Source: Rhodobacteraceae bacterium HLUCCO07
Lineage (GTDB): Bacteria > Pseudomonadota > Alphaproteobacteria > Rhodobacterales > Rhodobacteraceae
Assembly: GCA_001314705.1 (NCBI GenBank)
Contig: LJSU01000011.1
Span: 1-64,000 of the forward strand
Length of the DNA: 64,000 nt
Direction: 5' to 3'
Part shown: piece by piece, positions 44,639 to 54,040 of the stretch
How positions within the stretch are numbered: position 1 is the first letter of the stretch
Layout: every line of letters begins with the position of its first letter
The notes under the pieces: model-generated
Databases searched by the model: none
Seen by the model: the letters and a program-made list of their open reading frames with translations, nothing else
Told to the model about the DNA's origin: nothing
Position numbers and translations under genes: made by a program

Positions 44639-45775
44639 TCAGCTCAGCCGCATCAGCATCCCGGCGATGAGGCGCCCGCGTTCGGCGAGGCTTGCCACCT
44701 CGATATGCTCGGTCAGCGTATGCAGGCCCTTGCCGCGCACGCCCAGCGAATCGAGCGTCGGGATCCCCATGTAGCCGGTGAAATTGCCGTCCGAGCCACC
44801 GCCCGAGCTTGCCCCTGTCAACTCGAAGCCCAGATCACTGGCCAGATCCTTGGCGATCTCGAACATCGCCATGGTGCCGGGCTGATCCGGCTCCCATACC
44901 GGGCGCGTGACGCCGCGGGTGATCTCGAAGGACACGCCGTTTTCCTCGCCGGCCAGGGCCATCAGCCGCGCCACCCCGTCATCGAGGTCGCCTTGCGTCT
45001 TCGCCATGCTCAGCGCCTCGGCCTCGCAGACCGACGACACGCAGTTGACCCATTGCCCGGCATGGATCACGCCGACGGAAAAGGTGCAGTCTTCGCCGGT
45101 CATCGCCTCGATCTCGATGATCTTGCGCGCCATCGCGGCGATCGCGGATTTGCCTTCCGACAGGCGCGCGCCCGCATGGCTGGGCAGACCGTGCGTGCGC
45201 AGGTTGAACCGCGCGATCGCGTAGCGCCCGATCACCGCGCCGCCATCGTCGCGCGCGGGTTCCGGCACCAGCACGTACTTGTTGCGCGCCGCCTCCGCCT
45301 CGATCAACTCGCGGGTCGAGGGCGTGCCGACCTCCTCGTCGGGGGTGAAAAGCACCGTCACCGGCAGGGGCGTCTGCATCCCCGCCGCGATCAGCTGGCG
45401 GATCGCCTCGACGCTGGCGTAGTTGCCGCCCTTCATGTCCATGATGCCGGGGCCATAACAGATATCGCCCTCGCGCTTGAAGGGCAGTTTCTCCAGCGTG
45501 CCAACCGGGTGCACCGTGTCCATGTGGCCCACGATCAGGATGCCCGGCTCGCCCTTGTTCGGATGCGGGAAACCGGCGCGCACGCAGCCGCCAAAGCCCA
45601 TCCGGCCGGGAATGCGCTCGATCTCGGCCATTTGGGCAAGATCATAGGCGGCAAGATCCATCATCCGGTCGACCGCGGCGGCGTCCCATGTGGGGCTTTC
45701 GCATTCGATCCAGGGGCGCAGCCCTGCCAGCATCGCATCGGAGTCGAAAGGCAGTTTGAGAGGGTCCATGATCAT
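44639..45775 (-). CDS. M20-family metallohydrolase (glutamate carboxypeptidase / ArgE-DapE type)
   Basis: The 378-aa cytosolic dizinc enzyme has the first metal-binding block VGHMDTVHP (about 83-91), the bridging Asp in GPGIMDMKGG, and the catalytic/metal Glu-Glu in TPDEEVGTP. The lid domain lies between about 180 and 290. It should remove an N-acyl or C-terminal amino-acid group from a small amide. ATG 45775 overlaps the stop of the preceding M20D gene (ATGA), and GGAG precedes it. It is last in the ABC-peptidase operon. Confidence 0.88.
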   Translation of the reverse strand: MIMDPLKLPFDSDAMLAGLRPWIECESPTWDAAAVDRMMDLAAYDLAQMAEIERIPGRMGFGGCVRAGFPHPNKGEPGILIVGHMDTVHPVGTLEKLPFKREGDICYGPGIMDMKGGNYASVEAIRQLIAAGMQTPLPVTVLFTPDEEVGTPSTRELIEAEAARNKYVLVPEPARDDGGAVIGRYAIARFNLRTHGLPSHAGARLSEGKSAIAAMARKIIEIEAMTGEDCTFSVGVIHAGQWVNCVSSVCEAEALSMAKTQGDLDDGVARLMALAGEENGVSFEITRGVTRPVWEPDQPGTMAMFEIAKDLASDLGFELTGASSGGGSDGNFTGYMGIPTLDSLGVRGKGLHTLTEHIEVASLAERGRLIAGMLMRLS

Positions 45776-46944
45776 GCAGCTCCTATTGGCATGCGGCGCT
45801 CGACGATGCGCGCCATGATCGACGCGCCCACCGGCAGGATTTCAGGGTCGAGCATGAAGCCCGGATTGTGCAGCGGCACCGTGCCGCCATGTCCGACCCG
45901 GCAATAGGAGCCAGGCACCACCTTGAGCATGTCGGCGAAATCCTCGGAGCCGGTTGCGGGTTCGGCCTTGTCCGACACGTTCTCGGCGCCCACGATGTCC
46001 GATGCGGCCTCGAGATAGGCATCCGAGAGATCGCTGTCGTTCATCAGCACGTCGAAGATGTTGCGCAGGTCGACCTCGATTTCCACCCCATAGGCGCGCG
46101 CCATGCCATCGCAGAGCTCGCGCAGCCGGGTCTCGGCCAGCTCGCAGACCTCGTCCTTGAAATAGCGGATCGTGCCGGCCAGCGTCGCGGTGTCGGGCAC
46201 CACGTTATAGGCGCTTCCGGCGTGGCTTTGGGTCACGGAAAAGACGCAGGCATCGAGCGGTGCGACGTTGCGCGCGACGATGGTCTGGATTTGCGCGACG
46301 AGCATCGCGGCAATGACCAGCGGATCGCGCGATTGCTGCGGCATGGCGGCATGGCTGCCCCGGCCCTTGATCCTGATGTCGAAGAACGACGCCCCGGCCA
46401 TCGCAGGACCCTTGCAGATACCGACCTTGCCGGGCTCGCCATTGGGCCAGTTGTGCATGCCGAACACCTCGTCGCAGGGGAACTTGTCGAACAGCCCCTC
46501 GGCCAACATGCCGCGCGCCCCGCCCAGCCCCTCTTCGGCGGGCTGGAAGATCAGGACGGCCGTGCCGTCGAAATCGCGCGTCCGGGCCAGGTGCTTGGCC
46601 GCGCCAAGAAGCATGGTGGTGTGACCGTCATGGCCACAGGCATGCATGACACCCTCGTTCTTCGAGGCATAGGGCAGGTTGCTTTCCTCGTGGATCGGCA
46701 GCGCGTCCATATCGGCGCGCAGCCCGACCCGGCGGTTGCCGCCGCCCTTGCCCTTGATCAGGCCCACGACCCCGGTCTTGGCGATCCCGGTATGGACCTC
46801 GTCCACCCCGTATTCGCGCAGCTTCTCGGCCACCACCTGTGCGGTACGCGCCTCGGTAAAGCCGATCTCGGGATGGGCGTGCAGATCCTTGAATATCCCG
46901 GTCAGTTCGTCCTGGCTCTCCGATATGATCGGTAAAACGGGCAT
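45772..46944 (-). CDS. M20D amidohydrolase (hippurate hydrolase / N-acyl amino acid amidohydrolase-like)
   Basis: The 390-aa enzyme has the M20D pattern: LHAHPEIGFTE near the N-terminus, LRADMDALPI, the metal site MHACGHDGHT (about 100-109) and PAEEGLGGARGML with the catalytic Glu pair. Family members hydrolyse N-acyl amino acids, hippurate or aminoacyl conjugates. It follows the ATPase gene by 42 nt and overlaps the second M20 gene, so two different amide bonds of one imported molecule may be cut in sequence. Confidence 0.9.
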   Translation of the reverse strand: MPVLPIISESQDELTGIFKDLHAHPEIGFTEARTAQVVAEKLREYGVDEVHTGIAKTGVVGLIKGKGGGNRRVGLRADMDALPIHEESNLPYASKNEGVMHACGHDGHTTMLLGAAKHLARTRDFDGTAVLIFQPAEEGLGGARGMLAEGLFDKFPCDEVFGMHNWPNGEPGKVGICKGPAMAGASFFDIRIKGRGSHAAMPQQSRDPLVIAAMLVAQIQTIVARNVAPLDACVFSVTQSHAGSAYNVVPDTATLAGTIRYFKDEVCELAETRLRELCDGMARAYGVEIEVDLRNIFDVLMNDSDLSDAYLEAASDIVGAENVSDKAEPATGSEDFADMLKVVPGSYCRVGHGGTVPLHNPGFMLDPEILPVGASIMARIVERRMPIGAA

Positions 46945-46986
46945 GGAATGTCCTTTCCTCCTGGGTGTCCTGTTGTGCGGATGATC

Positions 46987-48648
46987 TCAAACCTGGGTCG
47001 AGGCCGCCGGCGATACGATTTCGGACTCCGGGAACGGTCGGAAATTGGCGAAGTCCCAGTGCCGTCCCGGCGCCGCCGAGATCAACGCCTTGGTATAATC
47101 CTCGTGCGGGTCGCCCAGAACCCGGCCTGCGGGCCCGTATTCCACGACCCGGCCATGCTGCATCACCATCACCTCGTCGCAGATCTGCGCGGCAACGCCC
47201 AGATCGTGGGTGATGAAGAGGATGCCCAAACCCAGCCGCTTCTGCAATTCGGCCAGCAGGTCGAGAACCTGCGCCTGCACGCTGACATCGAGCGCCGAAA
47301 CCGCCTCGTCGGCGACGAGTATGTCGGGATCGACAGCCAGCGCGCGGGCGATCGCGATGCGCTGACGCTGACCGCCCGAGAACTGGTGCGGGAAGCGATT
47401 GACCGCGCTGGCGGGAAGGCCCACGAGTTCGAGCAATTCGCGCGCCCGCTCCTTTGCCTTGGCGCGCGGCACTCCGAAATTCAGCGGACCCTCGATGATC
47501 GATTCTCCGATCTCGCGCCGCGGGTTGAGCGAACGCATCGGGTCCTGGAACACGATCTGGAATTTCCGCCGCCGCGCCTTGAGATCGGCCGGCTTCATCT
47601 GCGCGATATCCTCGTCGCCGACCATGATCTGCCCCGAGGTCGGATCGATCAGCCGCATGATGCAGCGCGCCACGGTCGATTTGCCGGACCCGCTTTCGCC
47701 CACGATGCCGAGCGTGCGGCCATGCTGCAAGGTGAGGCTGACATCCTGCGCTGCCTTGACTTCGCGGTTCTTGAAGATCAGCCCGCCGCCACCATAGGTC
47801 TTGCACAGGTTCCGGGTGCTGAGCACCACCTTTTCCGCACTGTCCGGGCGCGGCGAGCGCGGCACGTGGCTTGGCACCGACCGCAACAGGTCGCGGGTAT
47901 AGTCGGTCTGCGGATGGCGCAGCAGCTGGTCGAGCGGCTGGGTCTCCATCACCTCGCCCAGCTTGAGCACGGTCACGTCCTCGGCGATTTCCGACACCAC
48001 GCCCATGTCATGGGTGATGAACATCACCGCCGTGCCCTGCTCTTCACGCAATTCGCGGATCAGGGCCAGAATTTGCGCCTGCGTGGTCACGTCGAGAGCG
48101 GTAGTCGGCTCGTCCGCGATCAGCAGCTGCGGGCGCATGATCAGCGCCATGGCGATCATGATGCGCTGGCGCTGGCCCCCCGACAGCTGGTGCGGGAAGC
48201 TGCGATACATCTTGTCCACATCGGGCAGGTGCACCGCCTCCATCATCTCCTTGGCACGCCGCTTGCGCTGGCCCTGCGACAGGTCGGAGTGGAACTCCAG
48301 CACTTCCTCGATCTGCGCCCCCACCCGCGCCACCGGGTTGAGCGCCGTCATCGGCTCCTGAAAGATCATCGACATCGCCGTGGCGCGCAGCTTGCGCAGC
48401 CGCTGCGGGGACGCGGTCAGCAGCTCTTCGCCCTTCATCCGGATCGACCCGGCGTTCGGCACCAGCGACTTGGGCAAGAGCCCCATCGTGGCCAGCGCGG
48501 TCAGCGATTTGCCCGACCCGCTTTCGCCCACCAGGCACATGGTCTGGCCCGGCTTGATCACCATGTCGAGCCCCTTGACCACCTCCTGCTCGGGGTCGCC
48601 GTTGAGCGCGATGCGCAGGTTCTCGATTTCCAGAAGGTTGTCGCTCAT
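46987..48648 (-). CDS. Dipeptide/oligopeptide-type ABC importer ATPase, two fused domains (DppD-DppF)
   Basis: The 553-aa protein joins two ATPase domains that are usually separate. Domain 1 has Walker A GESGSGKS at 41-48, signature LSGGQ at 155-159 and Walker B LLIADEPTTALD. Domain 2 has Walker A GESGSGKST at 317-325, signature FSGGQ and Walker B ILVADEAVSALD. The oligopeptide/nickel family C-terminal extensions follow each domain. The ATG overlaps the dppC-type gene stop by 4 nt. It powers the transporter encoded by the next three genes. Confidence 0.93.
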   Translation of the reverse strand: MSDNLLEIENLRIALNGDPEQEVVKGLDMVIKPGQTMCLVGESGSGKSLTALATMGLLPKSLVPNAGSIRMKGEELLTASPQRLRKLRATAMSMIFQEPMTALNPVARVGAQIEEVLEFHSDLSQGQRKRRAKEMMEAVHLPDVDKMYRSFPHQLSGGQRQRIMIAMALIMRPQLLIADEPTTALDVTTQAQILALIRELREEQGTAVMFITHDMGVVSEIAEDVTVLKLGEVMETQPLDQLLRHPQTDYTRDLLRSVPSHVPRSPRPDSAEKVVLSTRNLCKTYGGGGLIFKNREVKAAQDVSLTLQHGRTLGIVGESGSGKSTVARCIMRLIDPTSGQIMVGDEDIAQMKPADLKARRRKFQIVFQDPMRSLNPRREIGESIIEGPLNFGVPRAKAKERARELLELVGLPASAVNRFPHQFSGGQRQRIAIARALAVDPDILVADEAVSALDVSVQAQVLDLLAELQKRLGLGILFITHDLGVAAQICDEVMVMQHGRVVEYGPAGRVLGDPHEDYTKALISAAPGRHWDFANFRPFPESEIVSPAASTQV

Positions 48649-49535
48649 CTGTCGATCCCCCGTTTTGCCATGCGCGGATCAAGTGCGTCACGCACCGCGT
48701 CGCCCAGAAGGTTGATGGCCAGGATCGCCACCGAAACGACGATCCCGGGCCAGAGCACGATCCCCGGGTTGATCTGGAAATAGATCCGCCCTTCGGCCAT
48801 GATGTTGCCCCAGCTCGGAGTCTCGGGATTGATGCCCGCGCCGAGAAACGAAAGGATCGCCTCGACCAGGATCGCCGATGCACAGATATAGGTGCCCTGG
48901 ATGATCAGCGGCGCGATGGTGTTCGGCAGAAGATGCCGGCGCATGATCAGGAACGTGGACGATCCCGCGGCGATCGCGGCCTCGACATAAGGTTCCTCGC
49001 GGGCCGACAGCACGACCGAGCGCACCAGCCGCACCACGCGCGGCACCTCGGGGATTGTGATGGCGATCAGGACGGTCCAGATGCCGGCCCCCCAAAGCGA
49101 CACGATGGCGATGGCCAGCAGGATGTTGGGAATGGCCATGAGACCGTCCACCATCCGCATCAGGATCGAGTCGAGCCAGCGGATATAGCCCGCCAGAAGG
49201 CCCAGGATCAGCCCGGAGATCACCGCAAAGACCGCCGCGCCCAGCCCGACGACAAGCGATATGCGCCCGCCATATATGATGCGTGACAGAAGATCGCGAC
49301 CGTACGCATCGGTGCCCAGCCAGTTGATCTCGCTCGGCGGCTTGAGCCGCTCGGACGGCATCAGGCGCACGGGGTCATGCGGGACCACCCACGGCGCGAA
49401 CAGCGCCGACAGGACGATAAGCGCCAGGACAAGCGAGGCGATGAACACGAACGGGCTCGAGAACACGATCTCGCGCACGCGATCCAGAGGCGAAACCCGC
49501 TCGTCCGCAGGAGTTATGACGGTCTGGTCTGTCAT
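48645..49535 (-). CDS. Dipeptide-type ABC importer permease (DppC family)
   Basis: The 296-aa permease has about six hydrophobic helices. An N-terminal segment at about 30-52 is followed by the DppC hallmark WLGTDAYGRDLLSRIIYGGR and the EAA-like loop EEPYVEAAIAAGSSTFLIMRRHLLPN that docks to the ATPase. It overlaps the ATPase gene and the DppB gene, each by 4 nt. With DppB it forms the membrane channel. Confidence 0.93.
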   Translation of the reverse strand: MTDQTVITPADERVSPLDRVREIVFSSPFVFIASLVLALIVLSALFAPWVVPHDPVRLMPSERLKPPSEINWLGTDAYGRDLLSRIIYGGRISLVVGLGAAVFAVISGLILGLLAGYIRWLDSILMRMVDGLMAIPNILLAIAIVSLWGAGIWTVLIAITIPEVPRVVRLVRSVVLSAREEPYVEAAIAAGSSTFLIMRRHLLPNTIAPLIIQGTYICASAILVEAILSFLGAGINPETPSWGNIMAEGRIYFQINPGIVLWPGIVVSVAILAINLLGDAVRDALDPRMAKRGIDR

Positions 49536-50476
49536 GAGTATCGAATCCTCGGGTCAAGCAGAACATAGGCGATGTCGATCAGCAGGTTGATCACGACATA
49601 GATCAGCGACGCCAGCAGGATCACCGCCTGGATCACCGGATAATCGCGCGCCAGCACCGCATCGACCGTGAGACGCCCAAGACCCGGCAGGTTGAACACG
49701 CTCTCGGTCACGACCACGCCCGAGATGATCAGGGCAAAGCCGATCCCGATCACGGTGATGATCGGCACCGAACAGTTGCGCAGCGCATGACGCATGAGAA
49801 CCAGACGCTCGGGCAGGCCCTTGGCGCGCGCCGTGCGGATGTAATCGTCGCCCAGAATCTCAAGCATCGAGGTCCGCGTGATCCGCGCAATGAGCGCGAT
49901 ATACAAGAGTGTCAGGGTGAAGGTCGGTAGCGCGATGCGATGCAGGAATGGGCCTATCCCTTCGCCGATGGCGCGGAAGCCCTGGACCGGGAACCAGTTC
50001 AACTGCATCGAGAACAGCGAGATCATCAGGTAGCCGATCACGAAGACCGGTACCGAAAAGCCCAGCACCGAAATCATCATCACGAACCGGTCGATCAGCG
50101 TGCCGTGTTTCCACGCCGCGATCACGCCCAAAGGCACGGCGATCACCACCGAGAGGATGATCGTGGTCAGCGCAAGGCTGATCGTCGGTTCCATCCGCGC
50201 GGCGATCAGGTCGATCACCGGCTTGCCGGAAATCACCGAAGTGCCGAAATCGCCCCGCAGCAGGTCAGCGATCCAGCTGATGAACTGGATATGAATCGGG
50301 TCGTTCAGCCCCAGAGCCTCGCGAATCCGCTCAAGCTGTTCCGTCGTCGCGGTGTCGCCCGCGATGATCGCGGCCGGATCGCCCGGCGTCAGCCGCAGCA
50401 TCAGGAACACGAACAGCGCCACGAACCCCATCACCGGCACGGCGGCAAGGATACGTTGCACGATATATCCGAACAT
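49532..50476 (-). CDS. Dipeptide-type ABC importer permease (DppB family)
   Basis: The 314-aa permease has the N-terminal helix (YIVQRILAAVPVMGFVALFVFLM), the DppB family block LRLTPGDPAA, and the EAA-like loop DDYIRTARAKGLPERLVLMRHALRN. I start at ATG 50476, with AGGGAG at 5 nt; a GTG at 50482 is too close to the ribosome site. A large stem-loop lies between it and the receptor gene. Confidence 0.92.
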   Translation of the reverse strand: MFGYIVQRILAAVPVMGFVALFVFLMLRLTPGDPAAIIAGDTATTEQLERIREALGLNDPIHIQFISWIADLLRGDFGTSVISGKPVIDLIAARMEPTISLALTTIILSVVIAVPLGVIAAWKHGTLIDRFVMMISVLGFSVPVFVIGYLMISLFSMQLNWFPVQGFRAIGEGIGPFLHRIALPTFTLTLLYIALIARITRTSMLEILGDDYIRTARAKGLPERLVLMRHALRNCSVPIITVIGIGFALIISGVVVTESVFNLPGLGRLTVDAVLARDYPVIQAVILLASLIYVVINLLIDIAYVLLDPRIRYS

Positions 50477-50552
50477 CGGCACTCCCTTTCAGGTTCTCGG
50501 CCCTCAGGGCCGCCCGATCAGTCAGCAGGTGACCGGGGAACTCTTTCGACAT

Positions 50553-50583
50553 CGGCCCCGCACCCATTGCAGGTGCGAGGCCG
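50553..50583 (-). promoter_or_regulatory. Stem-loop between the ABC receptor gene and dppB-type gene
   Basis: CGGCCCCGCACC (50553-50564) pairs with GGTGCGAGGCCG (50572-50583) in 11 of 12 positions around a 7-nt loop, 13 nt after the receptor stop codon. There is no U-run, so partial read-through into the permease genes is expected. Confidence 0.65.
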
Positions 50584-50595
50584 GATCTGCATGGA

Positions 50596-52218
50596 TCAGT
50601 TCTTGGAGATGTTCCAGAAGAACGGTGCGGGACCGTCGAGAACACCATCAAGGTTGCTCGTCCAGGCCGACGGCACGATATACTCGCCGATCGGGGCATA
50701 GACACCCTCTTCATACGCCACTTCTTGGATCTTCGCCGCGTACTCCTGCTGTTCTTCGAGCGAATCCGCGGTCGCATAGGCCATCCGCAGCTCTTCCAAC
50801 TCGGGCACTTCGGGCCAGCCGAACCAGCCGCCATCCGGACCCTTGCCGTTGACCATGTTGTTGACCAGCGGGTTGAACACGTCCGCGCCAACCCAGTTGG
50901 TTGCAAACATGTGCCAGCCGCCTTCATCGACCGGCTCCTGGCTTGCACGACGCCCGACGAGCGTTTGCCAGTCCATTGCCCGCAGGTCCACCTCGAAGCC
51001 CACATCACGCATGGCTTGCGCCACCACGACCGGCTGGGTGCGCAGCGTGCCGACATCGGTCGGATGCATGATCATGATCGGCGTGCCATCGTAGCCAGCC
51101 TCTTCCAGAAGCTCGCGGGCCAGGTCCTGCCCATTGCCCTCGGTCAACGTCTCGGAACCCACTTCCGTGGCCAGCGGCGTGTCACAAATGAACATCGCGC
51201 CGCAGATGTTGTAGAGATCGGGATTGCCGATCATCGCATCCAGAACGTCCTTCTGATAGATCGACGCGATCGCCGCCTTGCGGATACGCGGGTCATCCAT
51301 CGGTGCATTGAGTGCGTTGGGGCGTATGATCGTTTGATAGCCCAGCGCGTTGAGGTTGCGCACCTCGACATCGGGGTTCGCTTCGAGGACCGGCAACAGG
51401 TCGGACGGCGGGCTTTCCCAATAGTCGATCTCGCCGGCCGTGATGGAGTTGAGCGTGGTCTGGTCATCGGGCATCACCACCCATTCGACCCGGTCCACCT
51501 TGACGACCTTGCCACCGGCCGCCCAGCTCGGCTCCTCGTCGCGGGGCACGTAATCCTCGAACTTCTCGTAAACCGCCTTCACACCCGGCTCGAACTCATC
51601 ATCCACCCACTTGAACGGGCCCGACCCGATCTGTTCTGGAATCGGCTCGGTCGAAGGAGTTTCCGCAATGCTCTTGGGCATGATGAAAGGCACGTTCGAT
51701 GACGGTTTGGCCAGGCTGTCGATGACAAGGCCAAAGGGCTCTTTCATGTTCATGACAAAAACGTTGTCACCGTCCTGGCCCATGCTCTCGACGAAGTCCA
51801 TCAAGACCTGGCCCATGCCGTCACGTTCACCCCAGCGGGCGATCGAGGCGGCCACGTCCTCACCGGTGACGGGGCTGCCGTCATGGAACATGAGACCATC
51901 GCGCAGGGTAAAGCGGTAGGTGAGCCCGTCGTCCGACACCTCCCAGCTATCGACCATCTGCGGCTGCGCTTCCATGTTCTCGTCCAGCGCGAACAGCGTG
52001 TCAAAAATCATGTAGCCGTGGTTGCGGCTCATGTAGGCCGTGGTCATGATCGGGTCGAGCACCCGCAGCGCCGAGTGCTTGACAGCGGTCAATGTCTCGG
52101 CAGAGAGCGGGGCGGCGGCCATCGTGGCGGCGGCAAGTACCGCCGCGCTCAGCGCCGAACGGCGCAGGCCCGTGCCGATGCGGCCCGGCATTCGTTTCAG
52201 ATCAAGTGGTAGGGTCAT
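50596..52218 (-). CDS. Extracellular solute-binding protein family 5 (peptide/nickel type)
   Basis: The 540-aa periplasmic receptor has an extended signal (RIGTGLRRSALSAAVLAAATMAAAPLSAE, about 40 residues). Family 5 blocks are GLTYRFTLRDGLMFHDGSPVTGEDV and QIGSGPFKW. I prefer ATG 52218 (MTLPL), with GGGAG 6 nt upstream; ATG 52224 would sit on the ribosome site. The ligand is unknown; family 5 covers di- and oligopeptides, nickel and glycoconjugates. Upstream 113 bp (to the M81 gene) hold only a 6-bp GC stem at 52298-52314. Confidence 0.92.
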   Translation of the reverse strand: MTLPLDLKRMPGRIGTGLRRSALSAAVLAAATMAAAPLSAETLTAVKHSALRVLDPIMTTAYMSRNHGYMIFDTLFALDENMEAQPQMVDSWEVSDDGLTYRFTLRDGLMFHDGSPVTGEDVAASIARWGERDGMGQVLMDFVESMGQDGDNVFVMNMKEPFGLVIDSLAKPSSNVPFIMPKSIAETPSTEPIPEQIGSGPFKWVDDEFEPGVKAVYEKFEDYVPRDEEPSWAAGGKVVKVDRVEWVVMPDDQTTLNSITAGEIDYWESPPSDLLPVLEANPDVEVRNLNALGYQTIIRPNALNAPMDDPRIRKAAIASIYQKDVLDAMIGNPDLYNICGAMFICDTPLATEVGSETLTEGNGQDLARELLEEAGYDGTPIMIMHPTDVGTLRTQPVVVAQAMRDVGFEVDLRAMDWQTLVGRRASQEPVDEGGWHMFATNWVGADVFNPLVNNMVNGKGPDGGWFGWPEVPELEELRMAYATADSLEEQQEYAAKIQEVAYEEGVYAPIGEYIVPSAWTSNLDGVLDGPAPFFWNISKN

Positions 52219-52331
52219 GTTCATCTCCCGTTGGTTGGTGTTGTGCGCCGGGTTTGGTGGCCCTTTTGTGACGCGGTTGGTTGCTCGGATCGCGGCACCG
52301 CGCATTCCGCGCGGGGCCGAATTTCGCGGTA

Positions 52332-53873
52332 TCAGCTCCGGCTTGGCTCGATCACTCCCTCCGCTTGCGTCGCGCTGCGAGGCGCGAAGGCGGCCCCCAG
52401 CGGCTCGAGCCGCATTCCCGGCGCCAACCGCGTGAACGGCAGGCTTGCCGGGCTGATCGGCATCGGACCGGGTGCGACACAGGTCAGGATCGTTTCCGCA
52501 ATGGTATCGAAATCCGCCCGGAAATGCACTGAACTCTTGTTGACGAGGATCGGCTCTTCGGTGGGTTCGATGCCGACGAACCGATACATTTGCTGATCGG
52601 CCATCTGCGCCTTGTGGCTGGTCACGACCACCCGCACATCACCGATGCGCAGACAGGCCGACGGCCCCATGTCGAGCGGGGCGCCCCCGTAGAACGGCCC
52701 CGAGGCCACCAGATGACCGTCCGAAAGCGTTTCGACCACGAACCGCCCCTCGAAGGGCGCGTCACCCGGGATGTTCGAGAACCCGCCCAGCGCGATCTCG
52801 ATCTCGGCGCCTTCGCCCGCCGCATGGGCGGCGGCCGCGGCCCCGGGGTCGACCATGTTGCCCAGCGCGCCGCGCGCCTTGTTGCGCACCATCGCCGCCA
52901 ACATGCCGGTGGTGTTCGAATCGCCCCCCGCGCCGGGGTTGTCCTGCGTGTCGGCGATCACCACGGGCCGGGTGGCGGTTGCCGCGATGCGCATCGCCTC
53001 CTGCACGCCCTCGTCCGGGTCATAGCTGCGACCGGCAAAGGCATCCTCGGCTGACAGGACCGCGGCTTCGATCCGATCCGCGGCAGCGTCCGCCGCGCCC
53101 TGGCTCTCACCGTAGCAGATCACCGTCGGCCCGCAGCCCGGAAAATCCGCCGCCGGAAAGCCGAAAAAGAACGAGGTGCTGCTGACCTCGCCGCCCTCGC
53201 AATCGGCCACCAGGTCATAAATGCCCTTCGCCGGCTCCGTCCGGGTGCTCTGCCATGCAATCGGGACAAGGAAGGGCAGGCGCCGGAACGCCTTGGCAAA
53301 CGGTGCGCCACGGCTCATCAGCCGGTCAAGCTGTTCCGCCGCGCGGCGCCCGGTCTCGCCCATATCGACATGCGGATAGGTGCGAAAGCCCACCAGCACG
53401 TCGGCCGCGCCCACCATCTCGGCCGTGATGTTGCCATGCAGATCGAGCGCGCAGGCAATCGGCACATCCGGTCCCACCACGGCGCGCACCCGCGCGATGA
53501 GTGCACCCTCGCCATCATCGACATGCTCGGCCACCATCGCGCCATGCAGGTCGAGAAACACACCATCCAGCGGCCCCGCCGCCGCGATGCCCTCCACGAT
53601 CTCGTCGGAAATCCGGTCATAGGCGTCGCGCGTCACATGCGCCGAAGGGATCGCCCCGGCCCAAAGCACCGGCACCATGTCCCAGCCCGCGCCCTCGCCA
53701 TGCTGCACCGCGCCGCCGATCCCGAGATTGATCCCGCGCCCCCGGCGCAGAACGTCATCGCCACGCGCCATGGGCATATAGCCGCCGCCCTGCACGAAAT
53801 CCTCATGCGCCGCCTTTGTCGGGGCGAATGTGTTCGTCTCATGCAAGAAACCTGCAAGCGCAACTTTGCGCAT
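52332..53873 (-). CDS. M81-family metallopeptidase (MlrC-like)
   Basis: The 513-aa protein starts with the M81 block VALAGFLHETNTFAP (residues 4-18) and has the metal-site blocks DLHGAMVAEH and ALDLHGNIT and the TQDNPGAGGDSNTTG motif. MlrC, the founding relative, cleaves linear microcystin fragments; other members are found with peptide importers. Cytosolic, no signal peptide. ATG 53873 follows a GGGACGAACG region; it is the first gene of the operon and is divergent from iclR, which fixes it as an IclR target. Confidence 0.88.
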   Translation of the reverse strand: MRKVALAGFLHETNTFAPTKAAHEDFVQGGGYMPMARGDDVLRRGRGINLGIGGAVQHGEGAGWDMVPVLWAGAIPSAHVTRDAYDRISDEIVEGIAAAGPLDGVFLDLHGAMVAEHVDDGEGALIARVRAVVGPDVPIACALDLHGNITAEMVGAADVLVGFRTYPHVDMGETGRRAAEQLDRLMSRGAPFAKAFRRLPFLVPIAWQSTRTEPAKGIYDLVADCEGGEVSSTSFFFGFPAADFPGCGPTVICYGESQGAADAAADRIEAAVLSAEDAFAGRSYDPDEGVQEAMRIAATATRPVVIADTQDNPGAGGDSNTTGMLAAMVRNKARGALGNMVDPGAAAAAHAAGEGAEIEIALGGFSNIPGDAPFEGRFVVETLSDGHLVASGPFYGGAPLDMGPSACLRIGDVRVVVTSHKAQMADQQMYRFVGIEPTEEPILVNKSSVHFRADFDTIAETILTCVAPGPMPISPASLPFTRLAPGMRLEPLGAAFAPRSATQAEGVIEPSRS

Positions 53874-53925
53874 ATTTCGTTCGTCCCTGTTCTTGTTCCC
53901 CGACCGTTGATCCAGCAATCCAGGG

Positions 53926-53955
53926 TTGACCTTACGTCAGCGAGCCTTCTGTATT
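53926..53955 (+). promoter_or_regulatory. Probable iclR promoter
   Basis: TTGACC and TGTATT are spaced by 18 bp in the divergent gap. ATAC-N9-GTAT half-sites lie downstream. If this promoter is used, transcription starts after 53960 and the most upstream candidate start codon (TTG 53954) for iclR is excluded. Confidence 0.35.
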
Positions 53956-54040
53956 GCATAGTGATACGGCTGCATTGTATGACTATCGTAAAGTTGTGAA
54001 TCGGCCCCTGTCAACGGCCAAACATGAATGGGACGTCACG

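Noticed and set aside
53954-54040. Extending iclR upstream to TTG 53954
   Set aside because: A likely promoter (TTGACC-N18-TGTATT at 53926-53955) would start transcription after this codon, and the extra residues are not conserved-looking.
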